From Gamsiella multidivaricata (lineage: Eukaryota; Mortierellomycota; Mortierellomycetes; Mortierellales; Mortierellaceae), in contig NW_026251744.1 of the NCBI RefSeq assembly GCF_025024155.1, positions 1-64,000 of the forward strand: a stretch of 64,000 bases of DNA, in the 5' to 3' direction. Each line of letters begins with the position of its first letter. Position 1 is the first letter of the stretch. Shown here one piece after another: positions 33,516 to 45,924 of the stretch. The notes under the pieces are model-generated. The model saw nothing but the letters and a program-made list of their open reading frames with translations. It searched no databases and was not told where the DNA came from. Made by a program: the position numbers and the translations under genes.

Positions 33516-35388
33516 ATGCCAAAACGACAAGGCGACGGCAGCAGTTCCATCGCGGACGGACTCTTTCTCGGCAACAAAAGGGAAACCATGAAACAGATTT
33601 TGGATCGACTGGAGGGTCTTACAGATAAAAAGTAATGCAACCTTCTCTCCGGAATAAACGGAACGTGAGCAGGATCAAAACGAAGGCCCAACGAGACTGA
33701 CTATTGGTTTCTGTATTGGATCATAGTGGGCGTTTTATATCCGAGCTGTTCATGGAGCTGCCAGACCGGAAGGAGTACCCAGACTATTATATGACGATAA
33801 AGAATCCTATTGCGCTTGACATTATCAGAGTAAGTGTGAACTGGAAGCATTCGCTATCACACCACTCGCACCTCGTATCGGTGTCCTAACCACTCAATGA
33901 GCACTTCTGGAACAATTAGGGTCGGTTGGAGTCAGGAGCATACGACAACGAAAACATTGGCAATTTTGCCACGGATCTGAGGACATTGACAGCAAATGCT
34001 AAAGAATACAATCGAAAAGGATCGCCTATTCACAGGGACGCAACGACACTGGAGGTGAGTAAACATTGAGATACATATGCAGTTATCGTCTCTGCATACG
34101 GATTACCGATTTTCTTGTGCTGCTTTCCTTCCTTCCGCCCGAGTCAATTATTTGCAGGGGGTTGAAGAGAAGAGAGGCAGAGGGCTCGGCCATGTGCACG
34201 GGGTCAGGTCTAATGCAGACTCTTCGCTCATATTACGCTCCCTGACATTGGATAAACTCCTTTACTCCTTTATCTTTATGCCTATAGAATCACATTGAAA
34301 CAGCAATGCAAGTTTTACTGGATGATAACAGCCAACAGGAGGAACACGAACAGGCAAGTGCGCATGCTCCATTGCATTTCTCATTAAACACCACTCGTAC
34401 TTTTTTTACAGTTTTGAGGCCTGACCGTGTGCATTATGATGCGTTGACTATAGTTTTCGATCGAGTTCTGCAACCGCGTCCTAAAGACTATCAAAAACCA
34501 TAAGGATGAGAGGTGAGACACTCGACAGCACCCTTAAGATGTACGCTCGTCATGCGATATTACCGTCTTCATCGTCCCTCCTTGCTGACTCACGCATGCG
34601 TGCATATTCTATCCTGCCGAGTGCAGCGGACGGCTGATGTCAGAACTGTTTCTAGAGCTGCCTAGTCATGAGGAATATCCGGATTACTATGAGGAGGTAC
34701 GCTCAGAACGAATGTCCACTGATGGAACAGGATGGATTGCAATTCAATATGTATTAACGCCCTAAAACTCTCATTTACGCTGCTCAAAAGATTGCGCGGC
34801 CCATTGCACTAGACGGTATCAAGAAGAAAATTAACAGTGGCGCGTACAAAACTCTAGAGAGTTTTGAGGATGACTTTGAGTTGATGTTTGAGAACGCAAA
34901 GCAGTACAACGCCGAGGGATCAGACGTCTATCTGGATGCAGAGGAGCTGCAGGTAATGATATGCTCAACGATTTATATGCAAAGTTGACTGAATCACCTC
35001 CAAGGAAGATAAAGCGTGGGACTTACCATGATAATCTCATATCTAGGGGCTGTTCTGGAAGGAAATTGGCAAGGATGGTCGTGGTCAACCGAAAGACAAG
35101 AACGCGAGGAAACATGCCAAGGAGCTAACGCAGGTTTTGCAGAATGGAGTAACATACAAAGTCGGTATGTGCAGAACCGCCGTTTGAAAATGAACCTCGA
35201 ATGTGTCACCACATTTGAATACAGCGCTAATCTCAGTTTTTTGTACTCTTTTAGGCGACTTTGTCCATCTGAAAAACGACCGGGATCCTTCCATGCCCAT
35301 CATCGCCCTAATTTTCAGCCTTTGGGAAGACGAAAAGTATGCACCCTTGCAAAGTCAATCATCTCGTATATTTTATCCATCGTTTTTT

Positions 35389-35430
<42 letters not shown>

Positions 35431-36994
35431 CACTAACCGCACTCTGGTGCTCCCCCTTTATTACAGTGGACAAACGGGATTGGATGCGACATGGTTCTTG
35501 CGGCCGGAGCAAACTGTCCATCCATATGCTAGTCGATTTTATCCCTCAGAGGTGCTCAAGGCGTCAGGATCCCACGAGCACTTGGTGGGCGAAATTCAGG
35601 ATAAATGCTTTGTTCTATACACCAGAGACTATGTCCGGGGTCGACCAGTTGAGTGGAAGCAGGGTCAGGGCATCTACCTGTGCGAGCAGCGGTACAACGA
35701 GGCATACAAGTCTGTGTCAAAGATCAAAAACTGGGCAAGTTGTCTTCCCCCAGGCATCAAGCCCAGCGACATGAAGTTCAACTTGTTTCCAGAGTCCTTG
35801 GTACTCAAAAAACTGCCAAGTGCCTCAATGGTGGACAAAGCGGGGAAGCACGAGGCGAATGAAGGTGTATCACGGTCCAGTACGCCGCAGGATATGTCTA
35901 CAGGGTCTAAATTTGCTTTGGGTGCCAATGTCAAACGCAACTCTGTCAATCAGCATCCGGGATCTCCGCCACTCACCAAATCCCACCACGGACATGTTCC
36001 ACCACAACAATGGGTCCGATGCAATTATTCCAGTCTCAGCACAGGATTACAGTGCTCAGCGTAAGTCTCTCGACATCTAACCGGACTCATAATTTTTGCT
36101 GCTTGAGAATATACAAATGTATATGAGTTCTAATCCGATTGTCTTTTGCTCCACATGTCTAACAGTGTTTTCACGGACAAGGCGGAGCTCCAGCGTCATG
36201 TTGCAACGGAGCACGCTATCATCCAGCATGTCGCATCGCCTCCCGCAATGAAACGAGGGCGTCCCAGAAAGAACCCAGCCCCAGCTACAGCAGCAGCTAC
36301 AGCACCTAGCATCACCCAGACCAGCGTACCACAACAGCATGCAATGATGGGTCAACAAGTATCATACTCCCAAGCTTACAATCCCTACAATCCTGCAGGA
36401 CAGTACGGCGTCCCTGCTCGACCACCGGGCATGCCGGGACAGGTCATGCCGGGACAGGTCATGCAGCCCAATGTGGCTTATCCACAGCAACAGCAGGTCA
36501 TGCACCCCATGCAGCAACAACAGCAACAACAACAACAGCGAGGCATGTCCTATCAACAACCATACAGTCAGCCGCTTCAAGCAGGGCAGCCTAGACCGCA
36601 GGCCTTTCCACAAGGCGTTCCTTACAGTCAGCCTTATGGGCAACCCTATCCTCAGCAACCGACTCATCCGCAACATCCTCAGTTCCCGCAACCCCAGGCA
36701 CAACAATTTGCGCAGCCTCAGTTCCCACAGCAAGGATTTCCTCCGCAAGCGTATCCTCAGCAGCAACCCCAGTATCCGGGAAACTTCTCACCTCAACAGC
36801 AATATGCAATGCAGCAACAGCAACAGGCACAGCAGGTGCAGCAGCAGCCTATATATGGCCAAACCTACCCTGGACAATCGTCACATATGCAGCAGCAGCT
36901 TGTGCAGCAGCAGCAACTCGCGCAGCAGCAACAGCTTGCCCAACAACAGCAGCTCGTTCAACAGCAACAGCTTGCCCAGCAGCAACAACAGCAG

Positions 36995-37035
<41 letters not shown>

Positions 37036-38120
37036 ATTGGCCCAGCAGCAGCATCTTGCTCAACAACAGGCTGTTATGCAACAACAAGCAGCCCTTGCCA
37101 AACAAGCAGCGATGCAGCAACAGCAGCAACAGCAGCAACAGCAGCAGCAACAGATGGCGGCTCAGCAACAAGCATTGCAGCAACAAGCCTTGCAGCAACA
37201 GCAAAAGAATATGGCGCAGCTACAGATGCAGCAGCAACAACAGCAGCAACAGCAACAGCAGCAACAGCAGCAACTTCAACAACAGCAACTTCAACAGCAC
37301 CAACTTCAACAGCAACAACAGCAGGCAGCAATGCAGTCGCCGTCGTTCCAGCAGCAACAGATACCAGCATCTGTCCCGTCACCACAGCAATTTCAAAAAC
37401 TATTGCCACAGCAGCAGCAAACACCTATATCTCAGCAGCAGCAGACAGCTCCGTCATCACAACTGGGTTCCCCTGTTCCTTTCAGCAACCATGTAAGGAC
37501 CAATTCAGTAGGATCGCCACACATGGCTGGAGCGCTAACAGTTGCTACACCAGCAGTTGGCCTTGGTACACCGCTGGAGGGTACAGGATTGGGTCTAACG
37601 GGTATGAATGCCAATATTGCAGACCATGGACGGCTCTCGCCAGCATTGAAGGAAGGCGCATCGACAATATTGCCACCCAAGGCTACAGAGTTGTTTGTGC
37701 ATAACGACAAGGGTCATGTGCTCTGGTTTGCTGGTCCTCCTCTGGATGTGGTACCGCTGCCGAAGCCGCACCATTCTGTTGAGTACTTGGCCAAGCGACA
37801 GAGGCTACACAATGGAAAAGCACATCGAACAACTGCATCGAGTACTGCGATGACTACAGTTGTGGATGGTGGTCGAACAGAAGAAGCGAATGAAAAGGGC
37901 GATATCAGTGAAAGTGCATCTGTGGAGGCGCTGCCAGCGGTGCTCCATGGCCTTGAAGGTTAGTGAATATTTTATGAAAGCAGCCGATACAAGGGCCCAC
38001 TTTTTTTTTTCTTCTGGCGACGATCAAGATTTTCTAACGATCCTTTCATTTCCTGCTCTGATGTCGATAGCACTGAAGGACCAGCTTAACCGGGATATTC
38101 AGATCATTCAGAGCAATTAG
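33516..38120 (+). CDS. RSC1/2-like: Rsc1/Rsc2-polybromo-like chromatin remodelling subunit, 1115 aa
   Basis: Twelve exons join in frame: 33516-33631, 33727-33829, 33920-34054, 34288-34353, 34454-34512, 34627-34696, 34791-34952, 35047-35164, 35255-35336, 35467-36060, 36166-37958, 38071-38120. Order: bromodomain 1 (~20-130; ELFMELPDRKEYPDYY, AKEYN), bromodomain 2 (~145-235; ELFLELPSHEEYPDYY, AKQYN), BAH domain (~272-400), a C2H2-like finger (~485-515; C-x9-C..HVATEH), an AT-hook (KRGRPRKNP, ~530), a huge Gln-rich region (~560-890) and a short coiled end. Tandem bromodomains plus BAH are the Rsc1/2 layout of the SWI/SNF-type RSC complex, which reads acetylated nucleosomes. Intron 4 starts with GC (CAG|GCAAGT) instead of GT. 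Intron 9 is mostly a T18-C-T29 run. Exon junctions are inferred from domain continuity and reading frame. Confidence 0.9.
36470..37460 (+). repeat. CAG/CAA-rich polyglutamine-coding tract
   Basis: Almost 1 kb of mixed CAG and CAA codons inside exon 11 of the bromodomain gene, with runs of more than 15 Gln near 36980-37040 and 37230-37280. Mixed codons reduce slippage, and the frame stays intact. Confidence 0.95.
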
Positions 38121-39780
38121 TCGATACCATAGTCGGAAGTACATAGTCGTACTTCTTCTGTGTTGTAATTTTTATTAAAAAAAAAGCCTATATCTAATAC
38201 ACGATGCTTGAACAAAACGACGATTTCGTTTATGCCATGGTCCCACAATGAAACTATAGTTCGCGAGAATATTTTGACGAGACGAGTACCAAGTGCAAGT
38301 CGCGACTCTTCTTTCAAAGTCATCAAAGTTCTCGATTTGGATGATATTGTAGTCGCTTTTGCGGACTATTCCTGTACGTTTCATGATATTGTGGCTGGCG
38401 ATGTTGTCGGCACAGGTCCCGACTTTGAGGGGACCGTAGGACATCTCTTTGTCTGTAATCTCTGCAAGAAGAAATGAAACCGAAGTAGTCGGGTCGTAAA
38501 TGCGTACCCTTGGCCTCGATATTCGGGGTGGACCTAGTACACTATTCGGCCCTCTTTGATAGATCTCTTTGGGTGAGGAGGAATTGGATGGTAATGGTGC
38601 AGTTGGGTCTAGATGTATGCCCTGCTGCTGCTATTCCTACTCCTGTATTGATTGTAGGTGTTGGCTCGGGTTCAAGAGGATGATGGATGTGATGGATATG
38701 GATCCAACCCATAAGCTTTCCGTGGGGCTTTCGGTTCCTGTGGCCCAAGGAGTATTCCTGCCCCATGACTTGACGATACTATAGGCGCGTTTCATGTGGG
38801 CCTTGGCATGCTCTTGTTAGTAGAGGGGCATAAAAGAACCGACGGTACCCTGGAAGACAGAGTCGTCGATGTTAAGAATGCGGTGCTGAGGTAGTGCTGA
38901 TAGGAGGTCATTGCTGGTGGCCTCGTCACGTGCGTAGGAGCGACTCCGTGGGAGAGTGAGTGGTGTGCTGGAGGATAAGTTAGAGGTAGCCAAAAAAGGC
39001 GCGTTGTGTCACTTGCGGCGGGTGAGGTAAGGTGAGTTTTTATTTGTAAAGGACACGATGCCTGTTTATGAAGGTCCTCTAGGCTTGCATCGGTTACAAA
39101 GGTTCGGGTTAGAATAGGCAGTAAAAGGAACGCCCGGTCCATTTATCCGTACTTCCAAAGGTATCACAAAGAAGGGACATGCGCACAAGTATGCAATGCA
39201 TCATTTTGTCATACCTCAAAGTGGGTACAGAAAGCAAGAGAATGCTTTCATATTTATTTTATTTTATTTTATTATATCTTATTATTGTCGAGCGCGTGTT
39301 TTAAGTTCGTGGAGATGGATACTACGAAGCGCGGGTAACTGCCGAGATATGTCTATTTCCCGTTGAATCCCATGCCACCATCCAATCGTGGCTACCCTTG
39401 AAGAGAAGAGAAGAGAAAAATGTTTTCGAAGCGATAGCGGTGGGGAGGAGAGGCGGGTCGGGTGGAAGAAAGTAGATCATGAGCGGAGAGGGATAGAAGA
39501 AAGAAGATGAGGAGGAGGAGTGCTTTCTAAATGGCATATTTCGAATCCCGAAAAGGGGAATGTGAAGAGTGAAATATGTCGCCGGATTGGAAAGACAACT
39601 GAGGGATGGTTGCGTTGATGAGGGGAAAATAAAATAAAAGAAGAGGAAGAGGATGAGAAGAGAAGAGAGAGGCAGCGGAAAGAGTGTGCCGACTGGTGTG
39701 TGTCGAAAGAATCTTTCCTCGCTCCTCGATCTTTTTTCTTAGATCATCCTGGTCGAGAGAGTCGGTTGCCAAGGTGTCAT
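38121..39780. other. Region between convergent genes
   Basis: It contains a possible small two-exon minus-strand gene (38542-38880), a weak plus-strand ORF (38208-38477, 89 codons, acidic, no motif), an (ATTTT)n microsatellite around 39249-39285, and purine-rich sequence before the arrestin stop codon. Nothing else is supported. Confidence 0.45.
38542..38880 (-). CDS. Possible small two-exon gene, about 95 aa
   Basis: On the minus strand an ATG at about 38910 opens MTSYQHYLSTAFLTSTTLSSR. A GTACCG donor and an intron of about 70 nt containing CTACTAAC (a fungal branch-site look) and ending in CTATAG follow. The next open frame starts YRQVMGQEYSLGH and runs to the stop at 38542. The branch site is the best argument that this is real. 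No family is recognised; the hydrophobic start could be a mitochondrial leader. Other frames are possible after the intron. Confidence 0.2.
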
Positions 39781-41601
39781 TCATCGAGTAAGCCCAAGAA
39801 CACTGTTGGAGCCCTGTTCATTCGCTGCAATGTCGAATCCGGGGTGTGTTGATGACAGTCGTAAGTTCTGCAGCTCAGAGATTGATGAATCTAACGATGG
39901 TCGGCCGATGCTGTCCTCGTAGCTGGGAGGAGTGCGACTGCCGCGATAACCCATGATCGCCATAAACGCGTCGTCGTTCTCATAATCACCATAGATTGGG
40001 CCTGGGGTGCTGGGGCCATCATATGCAGGCTCGCCTCCTTCGCTTCCAAGGGCCATGCCTGTCGCCTCCAGCTCATAGTCGTGAGCTTCCTCGTACGAGA
40101 CACGCGAGGTCGAGAACGAATACAGATACGAGGGTAATCCTGTCCTGTCGCACTCTGGTCCACTGGGCAATCCACGCACAATCACCGGTACATCTCCAAG
40201 CGTGCGCTCGACGGGGGCCAGGATGGTCTTGCCTTTGGTGTCGACGGATCCAGTGACAAAGAGGGAATATCGGATAAAATGCTGGACCTCGATGAAGACC
40301 TCGCCAAACTCCGAATCCTTAATCTCCGTATCCTCCTTGAGGTGGCGCCTCTTTAGCTTTGTAACACTGGTGTAGGTCGAGGCGTTGCAGGAGCGGGATG
40401 AATACAAATCATCGTGGGATCGAGTCGCTTTTGGGATCGAGAACAGCACAACCTTCTCAAACGTGTGCGGTACCTGCGAAGTAATGACCTCGTTTACCCA
40501 TCCAGCATCGCATCGCTGGGCGCTGACGATTCGCTCACGGATCCCGACGATGTGCTTCTTATCCCTGGGTCCAGCGCTCTCCTTCTGGACCCGGAAAATG
40601 ACCCGCTCCCAAAGCGCAGCCTGGAAGGACTTGATGGCCATGTTCTCTCGCAGAACGCGGACGCGAAGGCGCAGATCGGGCTTGGACTGAGGAGGCAGGT
40701 TCGTGAAGGGAATGTTGACCGTCGCTTCCAATTGACCCGGCCAAGAATGATGGACCGTCACAGGCATCAGGTCATTCTCATCCACAGCATCGTTTGGTCC
40801 TGCCTGAGACTCGCCTTCGATCTGGCCTTCTTCTTCCTCCTCCTCGGTATATTCTCCTGCATCCTGCAGGACCGCGGCCTCTAAAAGCAAGCAGCGAGAC
40901 CGAGGTGCACGGTAGATTTGAACGGTGGTCGAAGCCGTGAAGGTCGAACCTGAGGAGAGGAACGACATGATCCCGGCGCTCTTGGCCAGGGTCAAGACGG
41001 CGGTCAATCGGTAGATGGTGCCACCCTGGGGTGTGGTGACGGAGGGAGGCAAGTGGTTGGGGACTTCGATCGCGAACGGGTAGGTGATGGAGTCCGTGCT
41101 CAGGAGGGTGTACAGGTCCGACTGGGGACGAGGCTCGATCAGGAATGTTTGCGAGCGAATGTGATGACGGGAGTAATGGGAGCGCTTGCCCGCTCCCAGG
41201 AACGCGATGTGGGTTGAACCATTGAGGGAGATGGCGAGCGAGGTCACCTTGGTGGGCTTGGTCAGGGACAGGGTCAGCTTGCCCTTTAGGATGGTCGTGG
41301 CCGGGTTGGGGACAGTCGAGGACGAGGGGGAGGAAGAAGAGCCGGAGGTCAAGATAGGTTGTTCGGCCTCGAAGGAGGAGCGGACGGAGGCCGCAGAGGA
41401 GGGCAAAGTCGAGGCAATGGAGACGCCGCCGAAGGAGAGGGTTCGCTCGGGCGAGGTCATGGCCATGGAGGAGGCAGGCGAGCCGGGGACGGAGTTGGCA
41501 GGGGTGTCATCCTCCAGGAGCGGGGCCGAGTGCGTAGAGGTGGAGGGGTGGGGGAGGACGATGTAGGCATCGTCGAGCTCAAATTTCAGAGTGGCAGTCA
41601 T
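39781..41601 (-). CDS. Alpha-arrestin (ART/arrestin-related trafficking adaptor), 606 aa
   Basis: Single exon on the minus strand. It has an arrestin-N-like beta sandwich (LKGKLTLSLTKPTKVTSLAISLNGSTHIAF.., SDLYTLLSTDSITYPFAIEVPNHLPPSV) and an arrestin-C-like domain (LEATVNIPFTNLPPQSKPDLRLRVRVLRENMAIKSF.., FIEVQHFIRYSLFV). Near the C-terminus, at about residues 558-561, is PPSY, a PPxY motif that recruits Rsp5/NEDD4 ubiquitin ligases. Such adaptors direct nutrient permeases to ubiquitylation and endocytosis. The same frame extends to an ATG at 41733, but the extra 44 residues include a Thr run from a (GTG)n microsatellite, so I take MTATLKFELDD at 41601 as the start. A G21 run and a purine-rich promoter lie upstream. 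Confidence 0.88.
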   Translation of the reverse strand: MTATLKFELDDAYIVLPHPSTSTHSAPLLEDDTPANSVPGSPASSMAMTSPERTLSFGGVSIASTLPSSAASVRSSFEAEQPILTSGSSSSPSSSTVPNPATTILKGKLTLSLTKPTKVTSLAISLNGSTHIAFLGAGKRSHYSRHHIRSQTFLIEPRPQSDLYTLLSTDSITYPFAIEVPNHLPPSVTTPQGGTIYRLTAVLTLAKSAGIMSFLSSGSTFTASTTVQIYRAPRSRCLLLEAAVLQDAGEYTEEEEEEGQIEGESQAGPNDAVDENDLMPVTVHHSWPGQLEATVNIPFTNLPPQSKPDLRLRVRVLRENMAIKSFQAALWERVIFRVQKESAGPRDKKHIVGIRERIVSAQRCDAGWVNEVITSQVPHTFEKVVLFSIPKATRSHDDLYSSRSCNASTYTSVTKLKRRHLKEDTEIKDSEFGEVFIEVQHFIRYSLFVTGSVDTKGKTILAPVERTLGDVPVIVRGLPSGPECDRTGLPSYLYSFSTSRVSYEEAHDYELEATGMALGSEGGEPAYDGPSTPGPIYGDYENDDAFMAIMGYRGSRTPPSYEDSIGRPSLDSSISELQNLRLSSTHPGFDIAANEQGSNSVLGLTR

Positions 41602-41808
41602 TTTAGGGGTGATGGTGGTGGTGGTGGTAGTGGTGGTGTTGAAGGTGTGGTTAAGGAACGGTCTGGATGCCGGGGAGATAAATGGATATGTGTCAAATGA
41701 GTGTTGTTGTGCAATGTTTACTGTGGTTATCACTTCCTGTTCCCTTTTTTCTTTTCTTTCCTTTTTCTTTTGAGACAGAAGTGGGGATGAGGGCCCTTTT
41801 ATAGTGTT

Positions 41809-41829
41809 GGGGGGGGGGGGGGGGGGGGG
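41809..41829 (+). repeat. Poly-G tract, 21 nt
   Basis: An uninterrupted G run about 210 bp upstream of the arrestin start (in its promoter, C-rich on the coding strand). It could form a G-quadruplex or be length-variable. Confidence 0.9.
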
Positions 41830-44800
41830 AGAAACGAGGGAAGGGAGGGCGTGTGCGATTCAATTGCTTTGGCAGGGATGAATAGGGCGGAAGTATAGGA
41901 TTGGAGACAGTGGACGAGGGTGTGTGCCACGAGCAATTGAAGAGGCCTGGATATAAGAAAGGCTGTCTAACTTAGTGCGAGTCATCGCAGTCCCAATGCG
42001 CTGCAGTACATGAACTATAAGCTACGAGCTAGAATAGGTGAGCGAAGGAGGGCGGTAGAAACATACTCCCTGGTCGGCGCTGGCTTTGTTTATCTACTGC
42101 TTTGTTTGTCTGCTTGTTTATTTATTTGTTTGTTTGCTGTCTGTATGCTTGTCCAGTCATGGTGGAGCAACGAGGTCTACATCTGTACTCGCATCGCATC
42201 GCACCGCGTCGAATATACATGTCGTGTCATTCGCTGAATGCTTCGATACGGCGACGGGTCTTTTGTATTTCTAAGCAATTTATTCCATAGTAAAACAGTA
42301 TTGTGTATACTATCCACTGCCAGATCTTATGCCCACCAGCCATTCACAGACACACATGCTACATACCCTATACTACGCTATCCTGACCCTCAATCTCTCG
42401 ATGACATGCTGCGTAGACCCTCAGAAATAGCTAAATGCGTTTTGCCTTTGCTCCTACCGCGCCGTGCGCCCTTCATGTGCCCGCAGACCGCATCGAACGG
42501 TGGAACAGAAAAGGAAAAGGAGGCTGAGTACACCCATCGCGATGGGAAACCGACCAATTTGGGTCGTTCACTAGGCGATGCAACTGCATGCCGTCTGTGG
42601 ATCGCGCACAACCCATGTTTCCTTTGTACCTCTGGCAATAGCCCACTGTGTTGGACCGAATAGGATGGAGCCTTACAGAAAATTGTCATATTATGAAAAT
42701 GGCATTTGTTACTCATAATCTGAAAGAGGGCGTAATTTTTATTTTTTTTATGCCTAACTTTCTATATGATTCCGTGAGCGACTAGGGACGCTGCCACTCG
42801 ACTGTCTATCCTTTCCGCTAACGAAACACCTCGCCGAGGATCCAAGGCCTGTTGTCAAACGCTCCTAATGCCTGCCTGGCGATTAATTGTTAAGCAATGA
42901 CATCTCCGATGACACCCGCGATGACACCCTTCGTCTCGTGTAGCGAGTAGTTCTCCACAAATAGGCTTTCTGTACACGATGGCGAAAAATGAACCTGAGC
43001 ACAAACACAAAATTTCATTAGGGATCGACGACCGCGCAATGACACCTCGGCTGCACTTTTTTTCTACTATCGCCATCCTACGCTCTACTCTCGGAGGTCA
43101 AAGATGCTGTTCAATGACACCCTCTTTGGGTTTCCGTTCACCCGTTCACCATTTTGTCCAAGGAGTGCACCATCTTTCGTCTTCTGTTGACATGGTCCCA
43201 GTAATTCGGCGACAAAGCCCTTCGTTCGTGTTTATGCTCAAGCAAAAAAGGGGCGGGTGTCATATTGCAGATTCCTATTAGCATCGTCTTATGGTTTGTC
43301 AGCACGGCGACGACTTTTTGTCAAGGATCACTCACTGTAACAACCGCTGACGCGAGCCTCCCCCTTCTCTCGTCTGAGCAAGTCCCTATCCCAATCTGTA
43401 GCCGCGGTTCTCTCTGGTTTCGCTTGGTCATTATGCACAATGTAAACCCGCTCCTTGTATCCTTCGGTAGGAAAAGAGAGTATCGTTCCCAAATCTGGCA
43501 CCCAAAATTGTCGAGGTAGAAATACCCAGCGCTCCAACCCTAACCAAAAAAAAAAGAACAATTGAGCTGGTGATCCTCATAACCCTATCGTTCTCCACTC
43601 CGCAAAGCGCTAGACAGGGAATGCCCTTCACTGGCTGAGCTGGGTTGCCCAACTTTCCCTGGACAAGTCGCCCCGCTGGCAACTGTCCTATGAGGATCGC
43701 GGGTATACTTCCCTGCCCTCTTTCCTCTTTTATATACTCATTAACACTACTTTGTCAGGCCGACACCTCCCGGACCGTTGTATCTCGTATTTCGTACTCT
43801 TGCAGACAACTCAGCTTTAATTTTTTTTTCTGGCGGGCTATGGATGCATGGCAATAGGCCTATGCTATTCATAATTCAAATACAGTGTGAGCCTTGACTT
43901 CCCGATGCATGCCATGGCGTGGGAACTGGTGGGAAGGATCACGAAGGATAATTGGCGCATCATGGCCAATATCCACGCCCATTCTGCCAAGCGAATTTGA
44001 CGCCCTGAATGCGCTATTTAGTTTGATGATTTGAGCGACGAATGGCGATTTAATTGGATGTTAAGAGGGACAAATACCTGTGTCTCCATATTTTGACGAG
44101 CAGTGGTCAATAGCTGCCAAAAGTTGAGTTGATGTTTGACGGGATGCGCAGTGCATCGTCAAAATTACTGCGGCAGGGGAATAGAAGCATAGACCGCGGA
44201 AGGTCCATCCAATGCCAATAGCTAATGATTCCTTCAACCCCTTAGCTTATCGGATCCCTATCTTTGCCATATAAATCATAGGCACGATGGACAATTGAAT
44301 AATAGAGCAGTTCTTTTTTTTTTTTCTATTTAGAGTCGCCCTCTAATTTGTCAGCAGGTGCTCATTTCAAGCGCGTGTAGACCATACGAGCAGTAGACAA
44401 AAGATGACTCTTTTTTGTTTACTGGGGTGCTGTGATGGGATAAAACTGAAGCTTGACGGGTTGCACACAGAATACTTCGTGCATTAGCGTGGCTGCTTTA
44501 GTCTCCCACTTCTTGTCATTCGAAGGAAGAAGAAAGAATTGAATGCTGCGCTGTTTGTGTCATCCTACCATACCTTATTTCTCGGAAAGATCAATTGCTT
44601 TCAGTTGAATGGCAGGGCTTAATCTTATGCCTCTGCTAGCCCTGCATGGCCCCTTCATTCCTCGCAGGCACAGGCAACAGGGCAAAGAATTAGTCCGATA
44701 GAGCTTAGTATTGTATTTAGTAATACATACATGGCTGCTTCTTCCTCACATGCCCAAATGTCCTAACGAAACCCTGCTATGAAACTCGGAAAAGTTCACA

Positions 44801-45893
44801 TAAAAGAGAGACAAGCGAGCGCCTGCTTTGCAGGATCTTCAGTGCGATATGGGTGTTCAATTCACGGTGATAGCCACATCAAAATATTTCATGTCGTAGT
44901 GTCCTGCAGAGTTGGGTCAAGGACAGCGACTGAGAATCTGCGGGGTAAGCTATCGGGCCATGGGCATAAACAACCTTGTTTTGTTGATGCTCAGCTGCAG
45001 CAGAAACGTGCGAGGCAACACACAACAACAACTACGTAAAACTCTTCCCCTGAAAGTTGTGTCTGGCTGGTGGTTTGCACTGCTCACGGAAATTCTTTCC
45101 GCCAATTTCAATGGCAGCCAAAAGAATAAGATAGACGGAACTGTATCTCTTCGTCTTCATCTTCTCCTTGTTCTATGGACTTCTCCGCAACCGCCGCAGC
45201 ATCTTTATTTTACACATTTGCATACGTTTGACACATGGTCCTGTCAACGTAAACCCCACTCCGAACGCGACACGCACACAGATGATCCACTAGATTGGGA
45301 CCCATTTGGAAAACTAGGGAGAGAGGGAGAGAGACTCGCGAAATTCCCCTAAACCAATCTTTGCCATTTTGGTAGCTGCTAATCCCTGGATGCCGCCGAC
45401 TTTACATATTTCCTTCCGCAATGTTCATTCGTCATTTAACGTAGGGAGTCACAGAGAGATTCGATTTCATGATCTCGTCCGGAAGCAGCGATCCTAATAA
45501 TAGTTTTCGTGCCTTTTTTTTTTTCTCTAAGAAGTTAATGCACCATGTCTCCCGCAATCTGCACCGCTTTGTTCAAATGAGAGGGAGGATCCCGTAAAGT
45601 TAAAAAATCCCTTGTCCGGGTAAGCGCGTCCGCGATAATAGAGGCCAAAAAACAAAATTATTTTCATCGCGTGTTTTCCCGAATATCTTATCGCTTAGCC
45701 AAGGCGTAGATGATGCTTCAAAGATGGACAGGCTCGTGATGTCGAGAGACAATTACACAGGATACAGAAAACTCATAAACGCTTGATTGATACGATCGAA
45801 GGCGTTCTCGAATTTCTTTTGTTTCTCATAGATAGATCGATACTCCATCGTAGATTCTGGAGTCATCGCTGGTCATCTAGGGACCCTAGCACC

Positions 45894-45919
<26 letters not shown>
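45894..45919 (+). repeat. Poly-A tract, 26 nt
   Basis: A homopolymer inside the gene desert. There is no adjoining retroposon-like sequence or target duplication that I can see. Confidence 0.9.

Positions 45920-45924
<5 letters not shown>

Noticed and set aside
44779..45352. Overlapping ORFs of 86 and 146 codons in the gene desert
   Set aside because: Compositionally poor, ending in His/Thr-rich low complexity, with no motif or neighbour exons.
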